Assembly: GCF_042680125.1 (NCBI RefSeq)
Contig: NZ_JBHTNY010000005.1
Reading direction: 5' to 3' (one strand)
Origin: Robinsoniella peoriensis
Lineage (GTDB): Bacteria; Bacillota; Clostridia; Lachnospirales; Lachnospiraceae
Length of the DNA stretch: 64,000 nt
Part shown: positions 45,101-53,535 of the stretch, one piece after another
Layout: every line of letters starts with the position of its first letter
How positions within the stretch are numbered: position 1 is the stretch's first letter
Program-made: the position numbers and the translations under genes
The notes under the pieces: generated by a model
What the model saw: the letters and a program-made list of their open reading frames with translations, nothing else
What the model was told of the DNA's origin: nothing
Databases searched by the model: none

Positions 45101-46894
45101 TTATTTATAAGGAAAGAGAACCTCAACCTGGGTTCCCTGGCTGACAGTACTATAGAACTCCAGGCCGTATCCTGCTCCATATTTAATTCTCAGCCTGTCA
45201 TGTATATTCTTTAGTGCCAGACATTGTACAGTATCGGCTTGTGGGGAGTTTAATGCATCTCTGATTGCACTTTCATCGGTGCCCAGGCCGTTATCCACGA
45301 TGGTATACCTCATATTATCACCAATGCGTTCAACAGTAACTTTTATGACTCCGCCTTCTTTTTTTGCTTCCAGTCCGTGAATAACGGCATTTTCAACCAG
45401 AGGCTGGAGTATTAACTTCAGCGTCTGACAGTATTCAAATTCAGGCCTGGTATGAATTTCCAGCGTAATACGTTCGCCCAGCCGGATTTTCTGTATCTGC
45501 ATATAATTTTGCAGATGCAGCAGCTCCTCCTGAATGGTAGTGAATTCATTGCCGCTGTTCAGTGTGTGACGGAACATATTTGCAAGTGCCTCAATCTGCA
45601 TGCCAACCTGATAATCTTTGTTTTTGTAGGCAAGCCAGTAGATCGCATCCAGAGTATTGTAAAGAAAATGCGGGTTAATCTGCATTTGAAGGGCCATCAG
45701 TTCGGCTTCTCTTTCTTTTATTTCTGCCTGATAAACAGTTTCAAACAGATATTTTAGTTCTTTTGCCATATTTAGAAATTGTACAGTAAGCATTCCGGTT
45801 TCGTTTTCCGATAAAATGGGAAGTGATACCTCAAAATCACCGCCCTCTATTTTTTTCATTTCTTTCGATAAGCGGACAATGGGCTTTATGACATATTTGT
45901 TTTGGATAAAAGTAAAAAGGATACTGAATAAAATACATAATAAAATAGAAATGATAATGATCTGGTTTATCATAACCTTTGGCAGGTCCATGGTTTTGCG
46001 GGAAATCACCTGAATAAGCTTCCACGGGGTATTTTCGATGTTGGAATAGAAGATGGACTTACTGCCGGTTGTACTGCTGATTTTAAAATATCCGTTATCC
46101 GCCTCCTTGTTATCTTCCATTTGGGTATAATCCGAAATTTTTGTATTCAGCAATTCTTTATCATCAGCTGAAATTATTTCGCCGGTATCATTTATGATAA
46201 AAAGTAAATCATCTTCATAATGGTTTTCATTTTTGACCGCATAAATGGAGCGGAGTGTCTGCTCTTTCATTGTGATTTTTTCTATCGCGAGAGTACGGAA
46301 TGCATTTAAATCGTTTACGCATCGTATGTAGGAAACAACAGGAGCATTAAACTTACTTTCATAGCCATAATCGATCTGATAAACCGGTGTCCAATAGCCT
46401 CTGCCCTTTTGGGCAATGGCATTTTCAAAATAACGGGTATCCTGGGGGTCAACAAAACCTCCGTATTGTATGATGATTTCACTATCGCTTGTTACTGATA
46501 TAGAATGGATATAAGATTTTGAGACTGCAAGTTCGTTGGTAAAACGAATGATATGATCTTTTAATTGCTGCTGCCGTAAAGAAAATTCAGCAGAATTCTC
46601 TCTGGGGTTTTCTGCATTTAAATAGGTACCGCAATATTCCTGCAATGAATCATTGCTAAGAAGAGAAACAGAGATTCGGTCAATTTCGCTTAATACACCA
46701 CTGATGTTTTTTTGAGATTGCTTTAGGATCTCCAAACGGTTTTCATGTGTTTGGCTGCTGATGATCTGAGACATCTCTTGGTTCATCAGCAATGCAATTA
46801 AAACAAGGGGGCATATGATAAAAGTAAGAAGGCATATCAGGAACATTTTTTTAATGGAAACATTTTTGATCCTGAACAAAGAAGCTTTGAGCAT
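45101..46894 (-). CDS. YesM-type sensor histidine kinase
   Basis: A 597-residue membrane kinase. The first helix (about 17-40) and a long extracellular sensor of probable dCache type lead to a second helix (about 290-315) and a HAMP linker. The His_kinase block is MQINPHFLYNTLDAIYW (phospho-His near residue 408), and the ATPase domain has VENAVIHGLEAKK and VDNGLGTD. This matches the LytS/YesM class that partners with YesN regulators. A GGGGGG-type ribosome site precedes the ATG. The sensed ligand is probably a carbohydrate or a binding-protein complex. Confidence 0.94.
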   Translation of the reverse strand: MLKASLFRIKNVSIKKMFLICLLTFIICPLVLIALLMNQEMSQIISSQTHENRLEILKQSQKNISGVLSEIDRISVSLLSNDSLQEYCGTYLNAENPRENSAEFSLRQQQLKDHIIRFTNELAVSKSYIHSISVTSDSEIIIQYGGFVDPQDTRYFENAIAQKGRGYWTPVYQIDYGYESKFNAPVVSYIRCVNDLNAFRTLAIEKITMKEQTLRSIYAVKNENHYEDDLLFIINDTGEIISADDKELLNTKISDYTQMEDNKEADNGYFKISSTTGSKSIFYSNIENTPWKLIQVISRKTMDLPKVMINQIIIISILLCILFSILFTFIQNKYVIKPIVRLSKEMKKIEGGDFEVSLPILSENETGMLTVQFLNMAKELKYLFETVYQAEIKEREAELMALQMQINPHFLYNTLDAIYWLAYKNKDYQVGMQIEALANMFRHTLNSGNEFTTIQEELLHLQNYMQIQKIRLGERITLEIHTRPEFEYCQTLKLILQPLVENAVIHGLEAKKEGGVIKVTVERIGDNMRYTIVDNGLGTDESAIRDALNSPQADTVQCLALKNIHDRLRIKYGAGYGLEFYSTVSQGTQVEVLFPYK

Positions 46895-46988
46895 ATGGTT
46901 TCCCCCCTATATCTGAACGTTTACTGTAAGAAAGGCTTTTCCATATTATACACGATTTGTTTTCAGACTGCCAGTAGAATTAGATATA

Positions 46989-47834
46989 TTAATGCTTAGA
47001 TTCTTTTAATGCAGAAGGAGAACACCCAAACAGTTTTCGAAAAGCTCTGGAAAAAGTGGAGTAGTCTTTAAAGCCGCAGTCATAGCATATCTGCGTAACC
47101 GGATAGCCGAGAGTCAGCATTTCTTTGGCACATAAAAGGCGTTTGTGGTTAATGTAACTGCCCACAGAATAACCGGTGTGTTCCTTAAATAAACGCATCA
47201 TATGGTATTTGCTGATATAAAAACGGTTTGCCAGTGCATCTATGCTTAGAATTTCGGAGAGATGGGCGTTAATATAATCCAGAATATCAATAATTTTTTC
47301 ATTGCAGGTATTTGTTATAAGGTAATCCAGATGATTTTCGCAGACGGCTCTGTTTAAATGAATCATAAATTCCAGAAATAGTACCTGCCGGTAAAGTTCA
47401 TTTGCATATCCGCTGTCTGAAAAAGCATTTTCCAGATTCATGATGGCATGGAAGAGGATACTTTTTTCCAGGGAATGTATGCGCAAAACATTGGAGTGGC
47501 TTTTTCTGGAACGGTGAAAACATTCGCTTAAATCGTAAGCATCTGTTTTGTAAGAGTGTATAAAACCTGGAGACAGATAAACAATGATACGCTCATAAGG
47601 AACCTGATGGTCAATATTGGGTTTGTGAATTTCGCTATGGTTTACTAGTATAATATCATAAGGTTTCAGGTGGTAGGATTTACCCTCTATTATATAATCC
47701 ACATTTCCGTTAATAAAAATAATAATTTTATTAAAGTCATGGTAATGGAATTGGAAGTCCTGCTCCTTCTTATCTGTCAAATGGAACAGGCGGAATTCGC
47801 TATCCAGATAACCTCTTTTTTCATAATCCGACAT
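46989..47834 (-). CDS. AraC family transcriptional regulator
   Basis: A 281-residue regulator: an N-terminal cupin domain (FQFHYHDFNKIIIFINGNVD and YDIILVNHSEIHKP) and a C-terminal double HTH (LSIDALANRFYISKYHMMRLF and VTQICYDCGFKDYSTFSRAF). It is read in the same leftward direction as, and 94 nt upstream of, the sensor kinase gene. It may belong to the same regulon or control it. The region upstream (47835-48082) separates it from the rightward dapF-like gene. Confidence 0.88.
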   Translation of the reverse strand: MSDYEKRGYLDSEFRLFHLTDKKEQDFQFHYHDFNKIIIFINGNVDYIIEGKSYHLKPYDIILVNHSEIHKPNIDHQVPYERIIVYLSPGFIHSYKTDAYDLSECFHRSRKSHSNVLRIHSLEKSILFHAIMNLENAFSDSGYANELYRQVLFLEFMIHLNRAVCENHLDYLITNTCNEKIIDILDYINAHLSEILSIDALANRFYISKYHMMRLFKEHTGYSVGSYINHKRLLCAKEMLTLGYPVTQICYDCGFKDYSTFSRAFRKLFGCSPSALKESKH

Positions 47835-48082
47835 AAAATCTCCCGTCTGTCATCCTCTGATGACTGTATCGATTTGTAATATCTTATGGTGTACATTATA
47901 TAGCATTTTTTGCAATATAGGAAGCATTATCTCTATATTAATTTAAAATCCTGCTGGATATAATGAGAGTAAGATGAGGCACAATTTTTAAACACGCTCA
48001 GGTACTGTGGAAATCTGGGAGTGCATATGGATTTAGTAGATAAAATTTTCAGTTATTATAATTTTAAATGGAGGTATCAGAA

Positions 48083-48955
48083 ATGAATGTTATATTAGAA
48101 AAATATCATGGGCTTGGTAATGATTATCTGGTTTTCGACCCCAACAAAAACGAATTATGTCTGAATGAAGAGAACATAAAACTGATTTGTCACCGCAACT
48201 TCGGCATAGGATCGGATGGAATATTGATGGGGCCTGTTTTTGACGGTAAAAGTATTCAGGTACGTATTTTTAATCCGGATGGAAGCGAAGCAGAAAAAAG
48301 CGGAAACGGTGTACGCATTTTTGCTAAATACTTAAAGGATGCAGGATATATCCAGAAGAACCATGTGATTTTTAAAACCCTTGGCGGGGAGATTGAGGCT
48401 TACTATTTAAATGAAGAAGGGAGCCGTCTTAAAATTTCTATGGGTACACTGTCGTTCTGGAGTGACGAAATACCAGTGGCAGGAGAGCGCCGGGAGGTTG
48501 TCAATCAGGAAATGACATTCCGGGATACACCTTATCTGGTAACCTGCGTATCCATCGGGAATCCCCATTGTATTATTCTTATGGAAGAGATTTCAAAAGA
48601 ATTGGTCTGCCATATCGGGCGTTTCAGCGAAGCGGCGCCATATTTCCCCAACAGGATAAATACCCTGATTATGAAAGTGATGGATCGGACCAATATTGCG
48701 ATCGAGATTTATGAAAGAGGTGCCGGTTATACACTGGCGTCCGGAAGTAGCTGCTGTGCGGCAGCGGGAGCGGCATTTAAAATGGGTTTGACTGATCCTA
48801 AGTGTTATGTGCATATGCCCGGAGGGACCCTGGAAATAGAAATCTGTGAAGATGGCAGAGTTATGATGACAGGGGATGTATGCCACGTTGGCAAAGTTAC
48901 TTTAGGGCACACATTTAGCGAGAAACTGAGAAACGGGAATCCGGAACCAAAATAA
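48083..48955 (+). CDS. dapF: DapF-family epimerase homologue with Ser in place of both catalytic Cys
   Basis: 290 residues with the duplicated DapF fold: KYHGLGNDYLVFD, NFGIGSDGI, FNPDGSEAEKSGNGVRIFAKY, SIGNPHCIIL and YERGAGYTLASGSSCCAAAG. True DapF interconverts LL- and meso-diaminopimelate with two Cys (CGNG and ACG, positions 73 and 217 in Haemophilus). Here these are Ser73 (codon AGC at 48299) and Ser220 (codon TCC at 48740). Asn and Gly ligands around them are kept. GGAGG is spaced 8 nt from ATG 48083. It could be a divergent DAP epimerase variant or a related enzyme. The alaA gene follows. Confidence 0.8.
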   Translation: MNVILEKYHGLGNDYLVFDPNKNELCLNEENIKLICHRNFGIGSDGILMGPVFDGKSIQVRIFNPDGSEAEKSGNGVRIFAKYLKDAGYIQKNHVIFKTLGGEIEAYYLNEEGSRLKISMGTLSFWSDEIPVAGERREVVNQEMTFRDTPYLVTCVSIGNPHCIILMEEISKELVCHIGRFSEAAPYFPNRINTLIMKVMDRTNIAIEIYERGAGYTLASGSSCCAAAGAAFKMGLTDPKCYVHMPGGTLEIEICEDGRVMMTGDVCHVGKVTLGHTFSEKLRNGNPEPK

Positions 48956-49015
48956 ATTTTCAGTTGTAGGTTTTGGAACTTTGGTATATACTATGACAAA
49001 GAAAGGGGAGTTCAT

Positions 49016-50233
49016 ATGAGAACATTTGAGAAATCCAGTAAATTAGATAACGTATGCTATGATGTAAGAGGTCCAGTTGTTGATGAGGCAGGCCGCATGG
49101 AGGAACAGGGCATCGACATTCTGAAATTAAATATAGGCAATCCGGCACCCTTCGGATTTGAAGCACCGGATGATGTAATTCAGAATATGATGGCTAATCT
49201 GCGTAATACGGAAGGATATTCTGATTCAAAAGGAATTATCAGTGCAAGAAAAGCAATTATGGACTATTGTAAAAAGAAAAATATACCGGATGTAGGTATG
49301 AATGATATATATACCGGCAATGGCGTAAGCGAATTAATCGTTATGGTAATGCAGGGGCTTTTAAATGACGGAGATGAAATTCTGATGCCGTCACCGGATT
49401 ATCCGCTGTGGACAGCAGCAGCGAACCTGGCAGGAGGGCATCCGGTTCATTATCTGTGCGACGAACAGTCGGACTGGTATCCGGACATGGAAGATATCCG
49501 GAAAAAGATAACAGACAAAACCAAGGGCATTGTTGTAATCAATCCCAATAATCCCACAGGAGCATTGTATCCGGTTGAAGTACTCCGGCAGATTGTAGAC
49601 ATTGCAAGAGAACACAGTCTGATTATTTTTGCAGATGAGATTTATGACAGACTGGTGATGGATGGACAGGAACATGTATCCATAGCTTCTCTGGCACCGG
49701 ATCTGTTCTGTATAACCATGAACGGTTTGTCTAAATCCCATAAGGTAGCGGGGTATCGTGCAGGATGGATGTGCTTAAGCGGTGATAAAACAGGAGTGAA
49801 AGGGTATATCGAAGGGCTAAATATGCTGTCCTCCATGCGTCTTTGCTCTAATGTACCGGCTCAGGCAATCATTGAGACGGCTCTGACAAATGCACAGGGA
49901 ATTGACCAGATGCTTCTTCCGGGAGGCAGAATCTATGAACAGAGAGAGTTTATATATAAAGCTTTAAATAACATACCAGGAGTATCGGCATTAAAGCCAA
50001 AAGCAGCTTTCTATATTTTCCCGAAACTGGATGTGAAAAAATTTAACATCAGTGATGATGAACAATTTGCCCTGGATTTTCTTAGAAAAGAAAAAGTACT
50101 CCTGGTACATGGCGGAGGATTTAACTGGCAGCAGCCGGATCATTTCCGCATAGTGTATCTGCCTAAAATGGAAATTTTAGAAGATGCAATGAATAAACTG
50201 GAGATGTTTCTCAGTACATACAGGCAGATATAG
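49016..50233 (+). CDS. alaA: Class I aminotransferase, AlaA-like
   Basis: A 405-residue PLP-dependent aminotransferase matching the AlaA (glutamate-pyruvate transaminase) type in length and in the start LDNVCYDVRGPVVDEAGRME. Landmarks: LNIGNPAPFGF, GNGVSELI, VINPNNPTGALYP, IFADEIYDRLVMDG, and the PLP lysine in GLSKSHKVAGYRAGW (Lys240). Activity: pyruvate plus glutamate to alanine plus 2-oxoglutarate. AGGGGAG precedes the ATG. It follows the dapF-like gene by 60 nt. An LL-DAP aminotransferase role was considered but the sequence is closer to AlaA. Confidence 0.88.
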   Translation: MRTFEKSSKLDNVCYDVRGPVVDEAGRMEEQGIDILKLNIGNPAPFGFEAPDDVIQNMMANLRNTEGYSDSKGIISARKAIMDYCKKKNIPDVGMNDIYTGNGVSELIVMVMQGLLNDGDEILMPSPDYPLWTAAANLAGGHPVHYLCDEQSDWYPDMEDIRKKITDKTKGIVVINPNNPTGALYPVEVLRQIVDIAREHSLIIFADEIYDRLVMDGQEHVSIASLAPDLFCITMNGLSKSHKVAGYRAGWMCLSGDKTGVKGYIEGLNMLSSMRLCSNVPAQAIIETALTNAQGIDQMLLPGGRIYEQREFIYKALNNIPGVSALKPKAAFYIFPKLDVKKFNISDDEQFALDFLRKEKVLLVHGGGFNWQQPDHFRIVYLPKMEILEDAMNKLEMFLSTYRQI

Positions 50234-50241
50234 AGTGCTTC

Positions 50242-50280
50242 GGGATGATACCGGTGCCTGAACAGGCAGGGTGTCATCCT
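50242..50280 (+). terminator. Hairpin after alaA
   Basis: GGGATGATACC...GCCTG pairs with CAGGC...GTGTCATCCT around a short AACA-type loop. The T run afterwards is weak, so it may be a terminator or a pause and stability hairpin. Confidence 0.5.
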
Positions 50281-50326
50281 ACATTTGACTGGAAACGGGA
50301 GTACGAATGAGTGAATGGAGGTAAGA

Positions 50327-51178
50327 ATGAAAAATTCGGCAATTATATTAGAAGGGGGATCTGTCAGAGGGGTATTTAGTTCAGGGGCATTAGATTATCT
50401 TATGGAGAAGGAATGTTATATTCCCCACGTCATTGGTGTATCCGCAGGTTCCTGCAATGCGGTTGATTATGTATCAAAGCAGATTGGCCGAACCAAAGAT
50501 TGTATTGTAAGAAGCAACGATAATGAAAAATTGATCAGTATCAAGGGGTTCTTAAAGAACAAAAGTCTCTTTAATATGGAGCTTTTGTTTGAAAAGGATC
50601 CTTCTGAGTATCATCCCTTTGATTTTGATACATTCTTTGCATCAGACATGTCTTGTGAAATCGTCGTTACAAATTGTCTCACAGGCAAGGCGGAATATTT
50701 AAGTGAAAAGAAAGATGGGGCAAGGCTGATGATGCTATGCAGAGCGTCAAGCAGCCTTCCTATCGTTTCACCCATGGTAGAGATCGACGGTGTGCCGTAC
50801 CTGGATGGTGGTCTGGCTGATTCCATTCCCATTTTGCATTCACTGCAGATCGGAAATAAGAAAAATGTTGTAATTCTCACCAGAAATAAAGGTTACCGGA
50901 AAACAATGTCTAAGAAAAGCATGCATTTTTATGCGGCATATTTTAAGAAATATCCGGAGCTGGTACGGGCAATCTGCCTTCGTCCCTACCATTATAACAG
51001 GATTTTGGCACAAGTTGAAAAATGGGAGGAAGAAGGAAAAATATTTGTTGTGCGCCCTCAGGGGAAAACAGTCTCCAGAGTAGAGAGCGACAAGAAAGTA
51101 CTCAATGATTTCTACCGTCATGGATATGAACAGATGGAAGCACAGTATGAAGATCTGCTTCGTTTCCTGGAAAAATAG
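50327..51178 (+). CDS. Patatin-like phospholipase (RssA/YjjU-like)
   Basis: A 283-residue cytoplasmic hydrolase of the patatin family with a Ser-Asp dyad. The oxyanion loop is EGGSVRG (residues 9-15), the nucleophile elbow is GVSAGS (Ser39), and the Asp is in YLDGGLADSIP. The family cleaves acyl chains from phospholipids or related esters. GGAGGTAAGA before ATG 50327 rules out the longer frame from 50315. It is 15 nt upstream of the YqeG-like gene, so the two are probably co-transcribed. The physiological substrate is unknown. Confidence 0.9.
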   Translation: MKNSAIILEGGSVRGVFSSGALDYLMEKECYIPHVIGVSAGSCNAVDYVSKQIGRTKDCIVRSNDNEKLISIKGFLKNKSLFNMELLFEKDPSEYHPFDFDTFFASDMSCEIVVTNCLTGKAEYLSEKKDGARLMMLCRASSSLPIVSPMVEIDGVPYLDGGLADSIPILHSLQIGNKKNVVILTRNKGYRKTMSKKSMHFYAAYFKKYPELVRAICLRPYHYNRILAQVEKWEEEGKIFVVRPQGKTVSRVESDKKVLNDFYRHGYEQMEAQYEDLLRFLEK

Positions 51179-51193
51179 AAAGCGAGGTCATGG

Positions 51194-51694
51194 ATGTTTG
51201 AACAATTCTTCCCAGATGAATATCTGGATTCTACTTATAAAATAGATTTTGATAAATTGTACCGTGAGGGCTGCCGGGGGGTGTTGTTTGATATCGATAA
51301 TACCCTGGTGCCCCATGGTGAGCCGGCAGATGACCGGGCGAAGAAATTTTTTGCCCATTTGCGTGATATGGGAATGAAGTACTGCCTGATCTCTAACAAC
51401 CAGCTGCCCAGAGTGAAGCCTTTTGCAGAGGAAGTAGGGGCGCTTTTTATAGAAAATGCCCATAAACCGTCCAGGAAAAACTATGAAAAGGCAATGCAGC
51501 TGATGGGGACTACCACGAAAAATACCGTTTTTGTTGGAGACCAGTTGTTTACGGATGTATATGGAGCAAAAAGAACCGGGATTCCCAGTATTTTAGTAAA
51601 ACCAATCCATCCAAAAGAAGAGATTCAAATTGTTTTGAAAAGATATTTGGAAAAAATCGTATTACATTTTTATAAAAAGAGCAAACTAAAATAA
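51194..51694 (+). CDS. yqeG: YqeG family HAD IIIA-type phosphatase
   Basis: A 166-residue HAD-superfamily phosphatase. Motif I is LFDIDNTLVPHG (Asp33 and Asp35), motif II is in LISNNQ, the Lys is in HKPSRKNY, and motif III is VGDQLFTDVYGAKRTGI. The length and N-terminal PDEYLDSTYKIDFDKLYREG match the YqeG family found across Firmicutes. Some relatives act on phosphatidylglycerophosphate, so a lipid role is possible and would fit the preceding patatin. A nearby out-of-frame ATG at 51190 is ignored. Confidence 0.92.
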   Translation: MFEQFFPDEYLDSTYKIDFDKLYREGCRGVLFDIDNTLVPHGEPADDRAKKFFAHLRDMGMKYCLISNNQLPRVKPFAEEVGALFIENAHKPSRKNYEKAMQLMGTTTKNTVFVGDQLFTDVYGAKRTGIPSILVKPIHPKEEIQIVLKRYLEKIVLHFYKKSKLK

Positions 51695-51728
51695 TGTCCA
51701 GTTAAGAAATATTAATGGAGGTATATAA

Positions 51729-52799
51729 ATGTTCCGTGAGGAGTTATATGCAATATTAAAAGAAAAAATGATAGAGGCAGTTTTAGTGTCTGATGGATAC
51801 AATATGCGCTACCTCAGTGGTTTCCGTGGTGCAACAGGTTATCTCTATATTACGCGGGCACGCCGGGTACTTATAACGGATTCCCGATATACTACACAGG
51901 CCAGGGAAGAGGCGCCGGATTTTGAGGTGGTTGAAATTTCTAATCAGAAAGGGTACGGGGCAGTAATCGGAGAATTAACCGGGGCAGACGAAATCAATTG
52001 CATTGGTTTTGAAAATGATCATATGATTTATGCAGACGTAATGAAATTAAAGGAAGCATGCAGTGAAGAGCTGGTCTGGGAAGGGGTAGGAGATTCGCTG
52101 AACAGACTTCGTATTGTTAAAAATGAAATGGAATTAACTTGTATGGAAAAAGCACAATCCATTGCAGATGGAGCTTTTTCTCATATCATAGGAATTCTCA
52201 AGCCTGGAATGACAGAGCTACAGGCTGCGGCTGAGCTGGAATTTTATCTGAAAAGCCATGGTGCATATGGAACCAGTTTTGATACAATTGCAGCTTCCGG
52301 TATCCACTCTGCAATGCCTCATGCCATGCCTTCCAATAAGGCAATCGAGCCGGGTGATTTCCTGACGATGGATTTCGGCTGCATTTATGAAGGCTATTGC
52401 TCTGATATGACAAGAACCGTAGTTATAGGAAAAGCCAGTCCGAAACAAAAGGAAATCTACCAAATCGTTTTGGAGGCACAGCTTGCTGCGCTGGATGTCA
52501 TTAAAGCAGGGATGAAGTGCAGCGAGGTGGACAAGGCTGCCAGGGACGTGATCGAAAAAGCCGGATACGGAGAATACTTCGGTCACGGTCTTGGACACAG
52601 CGTGGGCCTGTATATTCATGAAGAACCAAGGCTTTCCCCAAAGTGTGACGAAGTACTGAGAGAGAACGTGATACAGACGGTAGAACCGGGAATTTACATT
52701 CCTGGATTTGGTGGTGTACGCATTGAGGATATCGTAATTGTGAAAGAAAATGGCTGCCAAAATATGACTCATTCAACAAAAGAATTGCTGGAACTGTAA
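51729..52799 (+). CDS. M24 family metallopeptidase (Xaa-Pro aminopeptidase type)
   Basis: A 356-residue two-domain aminopeptidase. An N-terminal creatinase-like domain (LSGFRGATGYLYITRARRVL) precedes a pita-bread catalytic domain. The five metal ligands are visible in TMDFGCIYEGYCSDMTRT (two Asp), HGLGHSVGLYIHEEP (His), VEPGIYIPGFG (Glu) and RIEDIV (Glu). It would remove N-terminal residues before proline from peptides in the cytoplasm. In many Firmicutes this gene (YqhT) sits just before efp, as here. GGAGG precedes the ATG. Confidence 0.95.
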   Translation: MFREELYAILKEKMIEAVLVSDGYNMRYLSGFRGATGYLYITRARRVLITDSRYTTQAREEAPDFEVVEISNQKGYGAVIGELTGADEINCIGFENDHMIYADVMKLKEACSEELVWEGVGDSLNRLRIVKNEMELTCMEKAQSIADGAFSHIIGILKPGMTELQAAAELEFYLKSHGAYGTSFDTIAASGIHSAMPHAMPSNKAIEPGDFLTMDFGCIYEGYCSDMTRTVVIGKASPKQKEIYQIVLEAQLAALDVIKAGMKCSEVDKAARDVIEKAGYGEYFGHGLGHSVGLYIHEEPRLSPKCDEVLRENVIQTVEPGIYIPGFGGVRIEDIVIVKENGCQNMTHSTKELLEL

Positions 52800-52806
52800 A
52801 AAATAG

Positions 52807-52835
52807 TTGAAAAAGTATGGATTATATTATAAAAT
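52807..52835 (+). promoter_or_regulatory. Promoter of efp
   Basis: TTGAAA (52807-52812), a 17-nt spacer and TAAAAT (52830-52835), about 60 nt before the efp start. It gives efp a transcript independent of the peptidase gene. Confidence 0.55.
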
Positions 52836-52896
52836 AGACTAAACTATGGGAATATGCAAGATTCCTGTGTTGTCAATATGAAGGAGGAATATCAAT

Positions 52897-53454
52897 ATGA
52901 TATCAGCAGGAGATTTTAGAAACGGTGTAACTTTAGAGATAGATAATAACATCGTTCAGATTATCGAATTCCAGCACGTAAAACCAGGTAAAGGTGCAGC
53001 GTTTGTTCGAACAAAATTAAAAGACATTATCAATGGCGGTGTTGTGGAAAAAACATTCAGACCAACTGAAAAATTCCCACAGGCAAGGATTGACCGTGTA
53101 GATATGCAGTATTTATACTCAGATGGAGATTTGTTCCATTTCATGAACGTTGAAAATTACGAGCAGATCGCATTAGCACAGGAAGACATCGGTGATTCCT
53201 TAAAGTTCGTAAAAGAAAACGAAATGGTTAAAATATGTTCTGTTAACGGAAAAGTATTCGCAGTAGAGCCACCTTTATTTGTAGAATTAGAGATAACAGA
53301 TACAGAACCCGGATTCAAAGGCGATACAGCACAGGGAGCTACGAAGCCGGCAACTGTGGAAACAGGAGCAATTGTCTATGTACCGTTGTTCGTTGAACAG
53401 GGGAATAAAATTAAGATTGATACCAGAACAGGGGATTACCTGTCCAGAGTATAA
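52897..53454 (+). CDS. efp: Translation elongation factor P
   Basis: A 185-residue EF-P that relieves ribosome stalling on polyproline stretches. Three beta-barrel domains are expected. The loop that reaches the peptidyl-transfer centre reads HVKPGKGAAFV, with Lys32 at the position that is modified in many bacteria. The C-terminal signature is IKIDTRTGDYLSRV. AGGAGG precedes the ATG and a terminator follows. No modification enzyme (EpmA or YmfI-like) is seen near it. Confidence 0.97.
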   Translation: MISAGDFRNGVTLEIDNNIVQIIEFQHVKPGKGAAFVRTKLKDIINGGVVEKTFRPTEKFPQARIDRVDMQYLYSDGDLFHFMNVENYEQIALAQEDIGDSLKFVKENEMVKICSVNGKVFAVEPPLFVELEITDTEPGFKGDTAQGATKPATVETGAIVYVPLFVEQGNKIKIDTRTGDYLSRV

Positions 53455-53474
53455 TTATATTGTGTAATTCTTAG

Positions 53475-53504
53475 ATGAGAAAGGTGGTTGCCTTTCTCAT
53501 TTTT
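53475..53504 (+). terminator. Rho-independent terminator of efp
   Basis: ATGAGAAAGG (53475-53484) pairs with CCTTTCTCAT (53491-53500), loop TGGTTG, followed by TTTTT. Confidence 0.9.
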
Positions 53505-53535
53505 GGAATAAATAAAAACACAAGGAGGAAGATTC

